DNA of 64,000 bases from Atherix ibis. Taxonomy: Eukaryota; Arthropoda; Insecta; Diptera; Athericidae. Both the position numbers and the translations under genes were made by a program. The stretch lies in contig OY282610.1 in NCBI GenBank assembly GCA_958298945.1, positions 24,762,233 to 24,826,232 on the forward strand, read 5' to 3'. Below, piece after piece: positions 12,128 to 23,639 of this stretch; positions within the stretch are counted from its first letter, which is position 1; each line of letters starts with the position of its first letter. The notes beneath the pieces were generated by a model. It saw only the letters and a program-made list of their open reading frames with translations. It did no database searches and was not told where the DNA came from.

Positions 12128-12312
12128 TCAAAATTTTAGAACATTTTAAAAATCAAAATTCGTCAAGAAATGGTCGATTTAGTTTAGAAAAAGTCATTAA
12201 AAATTAGTTCAAAAGGATTGAGTCCTGCAAGAAATTTTTTTAAGAGCTATTCGAAATATATTATTATAAATTTTTTAATACAATGACAAAGTTAAGGCAA
12301 TATGGTTTTTTT
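12128..12312 (+). repeat. Dispersed repeat family R1 copy b
   Basis: Contains 'acattttaaaaatcaaaatt', 'cgtcaagaaatggt', 'aaaggattgagtcctgcaag' and the tail 'acaatgacaaagttaaggca'. Good agreement with copies e and g. Confidence 0.75.
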
Positions 12313-12315
12313 TAT

Positions 12316-12508
12316 ATAGAGTATCCCAAAAGGTACGCAAGAAGTTATTTTAATAAAAAAGATAGATTTATAATTAAAAATTGTATATTTTTTATTAGTT
12401 CATAAAGTCTACAGCAAATCGGATAAATGACCTCCACGATTTTAGTAGCACAAAAGCACACTTTTATTGAAATTTTCCATGACCGTTTTGCATAAATATA
12501 TGTTATAG
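12316..12508. mobile_element. Possible DD41D-type terminal repeat and flank
   Basis: 'tatagagtatcccaaaaggt' and 'acgcaagaag' at 12316-12346 resemble the terminal repeat at 39312 ('tatagggtgtcccatataac', 'acgcaagat'). It may be one end of an old DD41D element interrupted by the mariner at 12511. No coding sequence is visible in it. Confidence 0.35.
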
Positions 12509-12510
12509 TA

Positions 12511-13754
12511 CGAGGGTCGTTCAATAGGTCCTTAGAAAATCCAAGAAATTGCGCTCGTAGTGTCGGTAAAGATTGTAAGTAGCATTATCGAAAGGAAAGC
12601 TGTCAAAATTTCAGCTCGATCCATAGCGTAGGTCAATTTCTATCGTCGATTAAAGTTAACGACATTTATTTGTGCATAACAATGGAAAAAAGCGAGTTTA
12701 GGGCTGTCATCAAACATCTCCATTTGAAAGGCTTAAGCCCGAAAGAAATCAAAGCCGAGTTGGATGCAGTTCATGGCACATCTGCACCTGTGTTTGCGAT
12801 GGTTTACAATTGGGTGAATGAATTTAAACGTGGCCGTTCATCCACAAAAGATGAACATCGTTTAGGACGCCCAGTTGAGGTGTCTACTCCTGAAATCATC
12901 GACAAAATCCACGATCTGATTTTGAACGATCGGCGAATTAAAGTGCGCGAATTAGTTGAGGCCACGGGCATATCACAAGGTACAGTTGCTTCAATTTTGC
13001 ATGAAAAATTGTCTGTGAAAAAAATTTCGGCAAGATGGGTGCCGCGTTTGCTCTCAGAGGAGAATAAGCGCAATCGTGTAGTGGACTCTGAGGCTATGTT
13101 GGCACTCTTTCATCGCAATCCTGCCAAATTCCTTCGTCGATATGTCACTGTGGATGAGACCTGGATACACTACTACCCTCCAGAAACGAAGAGACAGTCA
13201 TCACAGTGGATTTTCAAGGGTGAACGGGCTCCGAAGAAGGCAAAAACTGTGCCATCGGCCGGCAAGGTGATGGCCACGGTCTTTTGGGATTCGCAGGGCA
13301 TCATTTTTATCGACTAACTGGAAAAAGGAAAAACAATAACAGGAGCGTATTACGCGTCGTTATTGCAACGGTTGAGCGAGGAAATCAAAGAGAAACGCCC
13401 CCATCTGAAGAAGAAAAAAATCCTCTTGCATCAGGACAATGCGCGTGTGCACACCTGCGCTGTTTCCATGGCCAAAATTGTGGAATTGAGAATGGAATTG
13501 TTGCAGCATCCCGCTTATTCGCCAGATTTGGCCCCGAGTGACTATTTTCTTTTCCCCAATCTGAAGAAATGGCTCGGCGGACGACGGTTCACTTCCAACG
13601 AGGACGTCATTGCTCAAACGGATGAGTATTTTGCAGAACTTCTGAAATCCTTTTTTTTGGACGGGATAAAAATTATGTTGAAAAATAAAAATTTTTTTTT
13701 TTTAAAAAACAGTTTTTTTCCATCTTTTTCTAAGGACTTATTGAACGACCCTCG
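12511..13754 (+). mobile_element. Mariner transposon, complete ends, TA target duplication
   Basis: Terminal inverted repeats of about 25 bp: left 'cgagggtcgttcaataggtc', right the complement of 'cgagggtcgttcaataagtc'. Each end is flanked by TA (12509-12510 and 13755-13756), the standard mariner target duplication. Total length is 1244 bp. The body holds a transposase with one nonsense codon and a deleted C-terminus. It lies in the large SK intron. Confidence 0.93.
12682..13680 (+). pseudogene. Mariner transposase (DD34D), one nonsense codon, 3' deleted
   Basis: The start at 12682 (MEKSEFRAVI) is preferred over the upstream in-frame ATG at 12670. Residues 1-110 are the paired-type DNA-binding part (FAMVYNWVNEFKRG, GRPVEVSTPEIIDKI). 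Then come the linker SARWVPRLLSEENK, the first catalytic Asp in TVDETWIHYYPPE, the second in LLHQDNARVHT and the third in HPAYSPDLAPSDYFLFPNL, with 34 residues between the last two. A TAA at 13315-13317 replaces the tyrosine codon of the family's IDYLEKG motif; the same frame then stays open. After YFAELLKSFFLDGIK the sequence runs into T and A homopolymers, so the last part of the family protein is missing. Close to the lineata/vertumnana type of mariner as I remember it, but the subfamily is not certain. Confidence 0.92.
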
Positions 13755-13756
13755 TA

Positions 13757-14039
13757 CTTGAGAAATTTTATCGAAGGAAAGTATCAAAATTTGGGAATGA
13801 AAATAATTTTCTGAACGTTAGTTTCCAACAGGAGTATGTCCAATAAAGACCATATTCAGAGGGCACATGTTTCAGCTGGGTATGCTTGATGCTAGCTTTC
13901 TGGAAAGATTATGTGGAGGCGTTTGAAATTACTGCTGAGATTTGTTCTCACACCCACTATAGACAGAAAGCAAAAAATCATGCTCAAAACATAAAGGGAA
14001 TAGTGGAAACACCCGAGGGTGTTATGTTCTCCATGGGAG
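13757..14039. other. Unassigned spacer
   Basis: Spacer right of the mariner with average composition and no ORF of note. It may be the far flank of whatever element begins at 12316. Confidence 0.35.
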
Positions 14040-14280
14040 GTGAAGAGAGAAAAAAATAAAATAATAAAGGAAAGAAATGAGAGGAAAAGGAAATTATAAA
14101 GAAATTAAAAAAAACAAACAAGAAAAGCGTGGGAATGGGGGAATGGGAGGGAAGGTAAAAAGTCCCAAAAATGAAAATGGATAGGAAAAAATCGGAAAAT
14201 AAAACAAAAAAAAATTATTTTTAAAGAGAAAAAATAATAAAAGAAAGAAGAGAGGGGAATGAAGCCGAAAAAAGGAATAA
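14040..14280 (+). repeat. Purine-rich low-complexity tract
   Basis: About 240 bp made almost only of A and G on this strand (for example 'gggaatgggggaatgggagg' at about 14131). Low complexity with no coding signal. Confidence 0.8.
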
Positions 14281-14399
14281 AGCTGGTTGGACGAGCCTAA
14301 GATGGAAATGCTCTCCTCGACTTGCCCCTATGGTACTCCTCGGCCATACTCCTGTGGAACCTTAACATTCGGAAAATTATTTTTTTATTCCAATTTTTG

Positions 14400-15066
14400 A
14401 TACCTTCTTTATCTTCTCCAATACGCAAAGAATATTTTAATATTTTTTTCAACTACCATAACATGTGGTTGTGGAAAACCCCAAAGCAAAAAGTCCAACA
14501 GCGTTAAATCGCATGATCTGAGCGGCCAATTGTGATTACCAAAACGGGAATTTATACATGTATTACTTGAAATATTTCTCGGGCTGTATGACATGTGGTA
14601 CTGTCTTGTTGAAACCACATGTCGTCCACATGCAAATCTTGCAATTTAGGCACAAAAAACTAGATCATCATGTCGCGATAGCGTGCACCATCAACTTTTA
14701 TTGCCTGACCAGCTGCGTTTTTAAGGAAGAATGGTCCCACAATCTATACAAAACCTTAAGTATTTGTTTCTCAATAATTATTCGTGGATTTTCTGAACCT
14801 CAAATGTGACAATTTTGTCTATTAACTAAGCCATCGAAATGGAAAGGAGCCTCATCCCTGAACATGATTTCATAATAAAGGCTGCCAACCTTCATTCTTT
14901 TAAAAGTATTGCTGAACAATGAAAACACATTGTTCTTTCGGGTAGGGCTTCATTTTTAATAACCCTAAACTGTCAACTGTCATGTTTTTTCATTGGCAGC
15001 ACTTTACCCACACAAATGGCGCAAAATTCGAAATCTTTCCCGGTTAATGGAACACTTTATAAAATC
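14400..15066 (-). mobile_element. DD41D mariner relic
   Basis: On the minus strand: the first catalytic block FRDEAPFHFDGLVN with RQNCHI (about 14870-14790), the second (WFQQD followed by TTCHTARE, about 14625-14570) and the third NWPLRSCDLTLLDFLLWGF (about 14535-14470). The right part (14900-15066) matches the 5' untranslated region and end of this element type: 'gtgctgccaatgaaaaaaca' in the complement, then the complement of 'attttgcgccatttgtg'. The N-terminal DNA-binding region and the 3' end are missing. Confidence 0.82.
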
Positions 15067-15232
15067 TATTTTATATGTTCGGTAGATCCAAACAGATTTT
15101 GGGCAGTATATACTAACTTTAGACTTCACCAAAATTAATCTCTTTAATTTAAAAATAATTTCTTTATAGAAAATTGAGGAAATATTTAAAAAATTTTGAC
15201 GAATATTAAATTTTTATCAACAATGATTTTTT

Positions 15233-15980
15233 TTTGTGGGTTACATATATTCGATTTTCGATTTTTGTGGCGTTATATTGGTACTCATGTCTCCCACTTA
15301 TGTCAACAAGTTCGGCCATTTTGAATTTTCAGTTAATTTTTGACAGCTGCTTTGCTTGCACGTGTTTTGGCTCGTCTTCGATTTTTGCCCATCTTCGACC
15401 AAAAACAGCATTGCATTAACAGTGCTAAGGAGCTGTTGGACTTTGTCCGCGACGACCCAAATTTGCTCCAAAGGGTCATAACTGATGACGAATCATAGGT
15501 TTATGGTTATGGCGTGGAAACCAAAGCTCAATCATCCCAATGGAAGCTGCCGGTATGAGCCAAGACCGAAAAAAGCGCGAAATGTGAAGATTTTGCTTAC
15601 AGTTTTGTTCGATTACGGGTGCGTGGTATATCATGAGTTCTTGCCACAGGGTAGAACGATCAATAAGGAATATTACCTACAAATTATGTGAAAGTTGCGC
15701 GAAGTAATCCGCCAGAAACGCCCGGATTTGTAGAAGAAAAGAATTGGCTTTTGCACCACGATAACGCCCCTGCTTTTACGCACGAATTTTTGGCCAAAAT
15801 CAACACAATAATAATGCCCCAGATCTGGCCCCCTGTGACTTTTTTCTAGTTCCCGAAACTGAAGAGCGCCATAAAAGGACGATGGGGATTACTTTGAAGG
15901 GGACAAAATAGATATTCATGAATAAAAAATAATTTTAAAAAAAACCACAAAATTTGCGATACTTTTTGAACAGACCTTGT
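15233..15980 (+). mobile_element. Mariner relic, internally deleted, 5' truncated
   Basis: Same family as the foldback element at 20501, sharing 'attcgattttcgatttttgt' and 'gacagctgctttgcttgcac'. It has transposase pieces AKELLDFVRDDPNLLQRVI and TDDES, then LPQGRTINKEYYLQIM, then LHHDNAPAFTH, APDLAPCDFF and FPKLKSAIKGR, with stops and deletions between. The 3' end carries the terminal repeat, complement of 'tacaaggtctgttcaaaaag'. The left terminal repeat is missing. Confidence 0.83.
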
Positions 15981-15984
15981 ATAT

Positions 15985-17714
15985 GGATTTTTATAATTAT
16001 TGGTTAATTTTCTCTTTTAAATAGAATTAATTTGCAATAGTATAAATATTTTTTTTATATTGTATTTAATAAAATTTGTTGATATTTAATAAAAATTTTT
16101 TTAGTTTAAATGAAAAAAATTGCTTTAATTCTGAAAAAGTTATTTTTCTTTTGAATAAATACAATAGAAAAATTTCCAATTTATTAGGTAATTCGAATAA
16201 AAACTTTTGAGACGATGCACATGAAAATGAAATCAACGAAGAAAGACCTTAAATTATACCATTCATAATTGTTGGAGGTGGGGAGATCTATACTCGTAGA
16301 ACGACCGCAACGCTGATGGTGGCGGTGTGTGCATATTCACCGCACACATCTTGGATGAAAACCAACAACAATCCTAGACGGCAACCCGTTCCGTGTATAG
16401 TATGGGTACGAACCGTAATGTACACGTGTTTGGATATTTTTATTACTGTGCGTGTGTACAGCGTCCTGAGTAATTTGCATGAAATGATGTCCTTAAAAGA
16501 GAAAATGAAAAAACGGAAAGAAAAATAAGCGCAAATGTGCTTCTCCTCCTATGGTAAAGGCTATGATCATAAAGTACAGAAAACTATTTCCTCCTGGTTC
16601 GTTTCAATAAGCTGTGTACATATTTAAGGATTCTTTGTTTATTTGTCGCTTCCCTCATAAAATGAAATATAAAATCATGTTGTAGGCGGTAATGTAACTA
16701 GGAATAACATCGAAATAAATAGCTATGAGATTGTCGTAGGAATGCCATGGGTAGGTGGCGCGGAGGTGGTGATTGAACAGCAATTACGAAAGTGAAAATA
16801 AGAATAGATGGAAGGAAACATTCTGAACGTGCTCAATTAAGCTATCAAATTAGATAATCGTTAAATTCAATGATTCATTGATAACAGAAAGACCGAGTTT
16901 TAATAGAGTTTTTGTAATCGGATAGAAGAGTAATCGCTAAGGGGCAAAAATGAACCCCACAAAATGACAAAGATAATAATAGATTTGATGATCCCATTCT
17001 ATGGTTAGTAAATTCACGAAACTTTAGAAATATGCAAATTTATTCTCGAAATATGCTCGTTGCCACCGCACGAAATCGTCAAATCGCAAATTTCAAAAAC
17101 ACATTAAAGGATTTGGTTTTCGACTATGTAATAGGTCCGTTTTTGTACAATCCTTTATCGTCATCACATCGAACATAACTCAATGTAGAGAGGATTTATT
17201 GTAAATCTTATTTTTGCAATTACATGATAATATCTACAAAGTCCATGGAGGCATTCTATCTATTTGAAAAGGAGTTTTTGTCCTTTTTATCATTACTACA
17301 ATAAACGATTATTTATGCATGCACAAGTATGGTTTTTTCATTTAATTTTTTTTTTGTGGAAGCAGTGGATGGGTACGTGTCATCAACAGGAAATGATTAT
17401 AGATCATTTTGATTGTAAAATTATAAGATTTTAGATATTGATAAATTGTAATTTATTGAAAGTAGCCAAAAAAGAAGAAGAAAAATTATTGAATACAACA
17501 CAGACTCATAACCGAATTTGTCGCCGATTTGCCTGCAGTAATCGTAAAACTTAAATTAGTATATTAAAACAAGACTTTATTGAATGACAAATTGCAGCCA
17601 ATATAAGAACTACAGGGACTAGAAATTCACGCCTTAACGAAGAAAATTACCGAAAGCATCAATAACTGTTAAAAAATTTTGCGCATTGAAGAGAAATAAA
17701 GATAGAGCTGCTAA
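15985..17714. other. SK intron 2, unassigned
   Basis: Mostly AT-rich. 16260-16540 is less AT-rich and contains an ORF (16316-16528) with no recognisable domain. Nothing supports an exon: no channel similarity and opposite strand to SK. Confidence 0.45.
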
Positions 17715-17716
17715 TA

Positions 17717-18304
17717 TAGAGTTTTCCAATAAGAGTGGTATGATTTCTAAGTGACGTTTCGACCATTTGTAATATGTTATGATCTGTCTTTTTTTTCATT
17801 GTTTTCAGTTATGTTTACAATTTTATCATGGAGAAATATACGCAAGACCAACGTTTAAAAATTATTCAATTTTATTATCAAAATAATCGTTCTGCAATTG
17901 CAACTTTTCGTGCGCTCACTTTCAGTTTGGTGTGGTTTTTTGGTCTGGTGGAATCATCGGTCAATGGAGAGCGGTATAGGTCGATGATAACTAACTTTTT
18001 ATGGCCGAAATTGGAAGAAGTTGATTTTGACAATATCTGGTTCCAACAAGACAGGGCTACGTGCCACACAGCACGTGCAACAACCCAATTATTGCGAGAA
18101 AAGTTTGGAGATTCGATTATTTCAAGAAATTGTGACATTTAATGGCCTCCAAGAAATTGTGATTTAACACTATTAGACAATTTTTATTGAGAACTTAATT
18201 GTATTGATTGTACTTTACATTAAATAAAAAATATTTGAATTTCCTTAATAATTAGTGTGTTTTTAAAAAAAAAGAAATCATATCACTTCTTTTGGAAAAC
18301 CCTA
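17717..18304 (+). mobile_element. DD41D mariner deletion derivative with both ends
   Basis: About 588 bp. Terminal repeats: left 'agagttttccaataagagtg', right the complement of 'agggttttccaaaagaagtg', each next to TATA. Inside, the first 30 codons of a DD41D transposase (MEKYTQDQRLKIIQFYYQNN) are fused in frame to the central region SLVWFFGLVESS, continuing to IWFQQDRATCHTARATTQLL and then PPRNCDLTLLDNF after a stop. The first catalytic region is missing, so it is a non-autonomous internal-deletion copy (17828-18142 is its ORF). Confidence 0.87.
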
Positions 18305-18640
18305 TAGAAGAACGATGACAGACAGGTTCGTAGAATTGAGCAAAAAATTTAGAAGGGCCATTAAAAAGTTCGAAGGGTCACGAATGGTCGTGTGGCAGGG
18401 ATCTCTGTTTTTATTTTATGCGAATAACCTTTTTTGTGCTTTAAAAAGAGTTCGGCTCCACATTTTCATTTGTTTTCGATGTTGAAGGCCTCTCTGAGTG
18501 ACGTATGTCTGCAAATTCTGCTCGGCCTTCCAAAACATTTTATGCTGCAGATTAACTTACGCTCTTGAAAAATAATTTTCCTTGCAGAGTTGTTGCAATT
18601 TTCACTTAGCTTCACACAAAATCTATTGGCAAATCGTTGC
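18305..18640 (+). repeat. Copy of the dispersed repeat seen at 5.2-5.9 and 50.4 kb
   Basis: 'tttcgatgttgaaggcctct' and 'ctgagtgacg' at about 18475-18500 match 'tttcgatgctgaagatctct' and 'ctgagaaagg' at 50370-50400, followed in both by a 'tgct.ctcggc' block and 'cttatgctctt/cttacgctctt'. Confidence 0.5.
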
Positions 18641-19545
18641 TCCAGATTTCGCTGCAATATTTTTCATAACGCAGAGCTTCATATATTACGTGACCCTTTA
18701 TAACCGGACTTGGTTGGAGCTTTTACTGTACGTTGAGGAGGTACGTACGTATAAACTAAGTAGAAGACAAACTCTGCAGTTTTTTCAGATGTCTCCCAGT
18801 GATGCCAGTCTCATTGCTTGCTTTTACAAAAATCAAAAATTTTGTTGTAATCTTCTAAAAACTGGAGAATTTTTTTTGCCCCTTTTGGAGGTTTTAAAGA
18901 TGAGTTTTATCCCAATTGGTTCTTCAAAGAATTTATCTGACTTATAGATAAATTATAAATTTATCTTATTTATAGAAAATTTAATTTTATAATCAAATCT
19001 TTAATTTTATTTAATTATGGCGTTTTGTCTCTGCTAGATATCAACATGATATAATTTTTTGCTCATTCATCAGCAATAAGAGATTTTTCAAATCATTTTA
19101 AATGTTTTATCAAATTAATAGCCTTAATTGTTTGCAATTCATTCGATATTATAAATTGTTTATTTACCACACAATGCGTCAAAGTTATAAAAATTTACTT
19201 TCTGAAACAACCGCCTTTTAATGATGATTTTTGTATGGGATTAAACTCATTTTTTGAATAGTGAATACATTAAAACGTAAAATTATCATATTCAAAGCCT
19301 TGTTAGCACAGAGGTGATTATGAAGAAGCTATTGTATCTATAGAAAATGACCGTATGGTATTTTAAAAAAAATTATAGTAAGATGGATATCATTGAAAGA
19401 TAAAATATGGAACTTTAAGCCACTAAGACCACCTTACTTGGTCACATTTCTATATCTCTGCGCAGAACCGCCGTCAGGCATTATTTCGTGGGGCAGGGAT
19501 TGATCGAAATCACTATTCTAGTGAATTATTTCTACCATTTGGTTT
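18641..19545. other. AT-rich spacer
   Basis: No gene recognised. 19310-19365 resembles 1175-1230. The ORF at 18582-18947 has no domain. Confidence 0.45.
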
Positions 19546-19550
19546 CACGA

Positions 19551-19609
19551 TCAACAACATGGTGATCTATCCCAATTACAAAAATTGGGATAGATCACCA
19601 TGTTGTTGA
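19551..19609. repeat. Perfect 27-bp inverted repeat
   Basis: Arms 19551-19577 ('tcaacaacatggtgatctat' and on) and 19583-19609 are perfect complements with a 5-bp loop. It sits just left of a LINE relic. Confidence 0.95.
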
Positions 19610-19611
19610 GA

Positions 19612-20420
19612 TGAGATTTTGAGTCCGTCTACCATCGGGGGCATTGTCTTAACAATTTTGCCACCTTATCTTAGAGTTATTTCTTTCCTCCGTACGAGCC
19701 TCAGATTGCGACACAGCGTCACACCGACAACTTCGTTGGTACAACCTCTGCCGCTCATCTGCCAATACTTCGATCGGTATCATTCACATATAAAGGGTGT
19801 CATAGCATCGTATGATACTGTTCGGAATACGCAGGCCATCCACATACACTCCTACGGTAGACTGAGATAATTGCACATATGAAGGTTGCTCTAATCAACC
19901 GATCCACCTAAATTGACGCAGCATATAGCAGGATTGATCGACCACAGTCGCCAACATTAGGCGCGCCATTGCCATCACTGTTCCCGCAGCCTTTCCATCA
20001 ACGTATAATAGGTGTTCCTGAAACCACAGCCTCGGGTCAGTCGTCATCGCTAGGTACTTTAAGAGTGGTCACCATTGGGATTGGCCAACCTCATGTTCGC
20101 CGATCATAATGGTAATACTCTTTCTAGTCTTCCTGCCCCTAATAACAACTGCCATCGTCTTATGGTCCGCAAGCCTAAGACCAGCTGCGAGGACCCAACT
20201 TTGAACAGAAGTAACCGTCTCATTATAGATTTGTTCCACCTTTTCCACACATTTTGCTACTACGACCCGAGAATACCATCGTATATAACATTCCACAATA
20301 GTTGATCTAGAACGGAGCCCTTTGGGACTCCGCTGGTGATCTTGTATGATCTCTCACCACTGCAAGACCGTGTGGTCTGAAGGTGTGTTTCGTTGAACGT
20401 CAATTCTGAGCGCTATGGTC
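19612..20420 (-). mobile_element. LINE reverse transcriptase relic (R1/Jockey-type)
   Basis: On the minus strand: KITSGVPKGSVLDQLLWNV (RT motif B region, about 20345-20290), then VEKVEQIYNETVTSVQSWVL, AAGLRLADHKTMAVVIRGRK, and further down IPIEVLADERQRLY and a DGRRTQNLIS-like end near 19625. These are the thumb and C-terminal parts of an arthropod LINE ORF2. The YADD motif is lost between the blocks and there are several stops. Confidence 0.82.
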
Positions 20421-20500
20421 ATTAGATGACCTAATTTATTTGACCTAACCTTAAAGATTTTAATATGAACTATATCAACAAAATGTCACCACAAGTTATA

Positions 20501-21264
20501 CGAGGTCTGTTCAAAAAGTATCGCGAATTTGGAATTTCTGCCGGTTAGGTTTATTCGATTTTCGATTTTTTGTGGCGTTATATTGGTAATCATGTCTCTC
20601 ACTTATGCCGACAAGTTCGGCCATTTTGAATCTTCAGTTAATTTTTGACAGCTGCTTTGCTTGCACGTGTTTTGGCTCGTCTCCGATTTTGGCCCATTCC
20701 AAAAAATGGATCAAAGAATCTGTTTCGGGAACAAGAAAAAGTCACAGTGGCATTATTAGTGTGTTGTTTTTGGCCAAAAATGGCAAAAGACAATTTTTGT
20801 TCTTCCGCAAATCCGGGCGTTTCTGGCGGATTGCTTCGCGCAGGTAATATTCCTTATTTACCGTTCTACCCTGTGGCAAGAACTCATGATCCACCACGCC
20901 CCTGCAATCGAAGAAAACTTTAAGCAAAACCTTCACATTCGGCTGAACTTGGCGCTTTTTTCGGTCTTGGCTCGTGCGGCAGCTTCTATTGAGATGCTTG
21001 AGCTTTGGTTTCCACGTCATTACCATAAACCTATGATTCGTCATCAGTTATGACTCTCTGGAGCAAATTTGGGTCATCGAAGACGAGCCAAAACACCTGC
21101 AAGCAAAGCAGCTGTCAAAAATTAACTGAAAATTCTAAATAGTCGAACTTGTCGGCATAAGTGAGAGCCATGAGTACCAACATAATGCCTCAAAAAAAAT
21201 CGAAAATCGAATATACGTAACCAGCGAAAATTCAAAATTCGCGATACTTTTTGAACAGACCTCG
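20501..21264. mobile_element. Foldback-like mariner made of two inverted 5' ends
   Basis: 764 bp between TA (actually TATA) duplications. Both ends carry the same terminal repeat 'cgaggtctgttcaaaaagta'. Unlike an ordinary mariner, similarity continues inward for about 190 bp: 20501-20695 and the complement of 21070-21264 both read 'cttatgccgacaagttcg', 'gacagctgctttgcttgca', 'gtgttttggctcgtct'. Both arms are the 5' untranslated part of the element also seen at 15233. The middle encodes transposase on the minus strand (NVKVLLKVFFDCRGVV, FLPQGRTVNKEYYLREAIRQ) plus a start codon region on the plus strand (near 20707). Confidence 0.85.
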
Positions 21265-21409
21265 TATAACTAGATAAATTTTATATTTATTCGCTCAAAA
21301 ATATCTCAGAACGCATAATTTCGAAATTTAATAATATCAATTAGCTACCAATATTGTGAGAATTTACACCGCCGTAATTTTTATATAAGATCCTATTTAT
21401 GCAAGTAAT

Positions 21410-21655
21410 ATTTAAACTTTAGAGCATTTTTATACTAAAACATTAAACTGTTAAGTAATGGCTGAATTCTAGCCGGAAATGTCATCAAAAGTTATCTCAA
21501 AAGGATCGAATCATGCAAGAAGTCTTAAAGTGACTATATGAATAAAATAATACATAATGGCATAATTTATGCAATAATTCACAATAAATTTTTAATTTAA
21601 TATTTCATTTTTAATAAATATAATTAAATTATACTTTCTAATATGTAAAATTGGA
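21410..21655 (+). repeat. Dispersed repeat family R1 copy c
   Basis: 'aaactttagagcattttt', 'tcatcaaaagttatctcaaa', 'aggatcgaatcatgcaagaa', then an AT-rich tail with 'ataatggcataatttatgca' and 'atactttctaatatg'. Confidence 0.75.
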
Positions 21656-23540
21656 TAATAATTAACTGGTGTAGCATGTACACATACTATATGCAAGAAT
21701 AATCGAATGATGGCGAGTCTCAGTAAGGGAGTGACATTATAATTACTTCAAAGTTGACTCCTCAAAATGAATACAATTTTCGAATTGTGTTTTATTTAAA
21801 AATCTTATGATTAATAGTAGCTTTAAGTCCAGTCAAAATAAATGTCGTAATTTATTTCCGATTCTAAGCGGTAAGCATCTATGAAAAATTACTACGTTTT
21901 TGATTGTAATCGTAATAGCAGTGAGTGTTACTGGCAAATTTACAATAATATTTATTGTTATAATAATGAAAACTGTAAAAAAAAAGACGACAAATTTTAC
22001 ACTTGTTATTAACCAATAAAAATAAAAGACGATTTACTCTTACTTAGGGTAATAGCAGGCAAATAGGCTAGTTTGTATATTCAGCCATAGTGGATTTTGC
22101 TTTTTATTTCGGTCTCCATTCTTCCTTAGCTTTTGGTGTACGCACCCATCCATCCAAACACATACACACAGACTCTCCTGAATGGTACCAGACCCTTTTG
22201 CGTATGAGACTCTGTTATGATTAGACGGGGATGGAGCGTTCGCTTTATAATAAAGTCGTTTGGAAAGCCTCAATTCCTTTAATAAAGTCATCGTATTTTG
22301 GGCAATTGGGGAAAATACAATTTTCGTTTTACTTAAAAGCTACCAAATGCAAATTGACGCACATTCGTATAGATATACTCATATTTATCTATCCGACCAA
22401 GTGAAAATTATAGAAAGACATTGGCGCCATTTGATTCCTATTTGCACTCATTTTACTTGGCATTCTGTAATCTGTATTCGATGGTTTCCACACTCCATAC
22501 TTTATGGTTTTTGTATTTAATCTTCCATATAAACTCTGTAATTTATATTATACACTTTCTGTATAGGATCGCTTGTATTTGGTACAAATTCGCACAAAAT
22601 ATGCCAAAACAAAACAATTGCAAAGTCTTTAATTATTAATTCCAGGATATTGAGTACTCATTCGAAATGTAATGAAATTCATCTAAACCTTCGGTAATTT
22701 AGTTTTTCTCTCTCAATTTTTCCGAGTATTTCCATTTCAAACTACATTTCGATTTGTTATTTTCCTGATCCTTTTCATTTCGGTTTTCTCCTTTTCCTTT
22801 TTCATTTTGTTCTGGCACTTCTATTATTTTTATTACTATTGTTTTTACAAATACATTCAGAGCATCAAAATGGCAGATTGTACAAAATTGAAAACAATTT
22901 TATTAAGTTTTTGCCTTTACTTTTCCGAATGATAGAAATTGTTTTGAATTTTGTTTAGTTGCGATAAGGTTGAGAGAACTTTTCAGCAATCGTTGAGGTT
23001 AGGTAGAATTTTGATAAGATTTGATTTTGGAATTTTCGGAAAAGTTTATTCCAAGACAAAAATTTACATAATTTTGTAATATTTTGGGTAGCTGGCTTTT
23101 TGAGAAAATTCCATATTGGCAAATTTATAATCTCTTTTGTTTCATTTGGTAAAAATTTTTGTTAGATTTTCCTTACATTCTATTTTTTGGGATTATTACA
23201 AGTTTCAAGTTAATTACGAAAGCAAATGTTTTTTTTTTGTCAAAAGTTTTCAAAAACAATTCAATTCTGTTCAGATTATTTTTGATATAAGTAATTTTTT
23301 TTTGTGAATTTAATATGAAATACTGGCAAATAAAATTTGCTTATAATTTTTTTATTATTAAAAAAAATCAGATCAAATTATTATTATTGATTAAAAATTT
23401 TCTAAACAAAATTTTTTATATTTTTACGAATAAAATTGAAAATTAATTTCTTCTTCTAAAAAAGGATAGTTTGATATTTTTTAAGCATATCGATTAGAAT
23501 CTATCTTTAGGATAAGTCTGGTCTTCATAAAAAAATACTG
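21656..23540. other. SK intron 2, unassigned
   Basis: AT-rich. 22040-22300 is less AT-rich but has no recognised domain on either strand. Just before the next element, at about 23548, the plus strand reads TGVPQGSVL, a short LINE RT fragment. Confidence 0.45.
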
Positions 23541-23639
23541 GTGTTCCGCAGGGTTCTGTTTTAGCTGCAACCATAACGAAAAACTCCTTCATTATGTTTT
23601 TCTTTGTTGGGAATAAATTACCGACTCAAACAATTCAAA

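Noticed and set aside
13363..13761. Separate 132-codon gene
   Set aside because: It is the continuation of the mariner transposase after the nonsense codon at 13315, in the same frame.
16270..16540. Possible host exon on the plus strand
   Set aside because: The ORF has no domain and ends in a low-complexity Lys-rich run.
22040..22291. Possible host exon on the minus strand
   Set aside because: Composition is less AT-rich than around, but there are no matching splice sites with coding potential and no similarity that I recognise.
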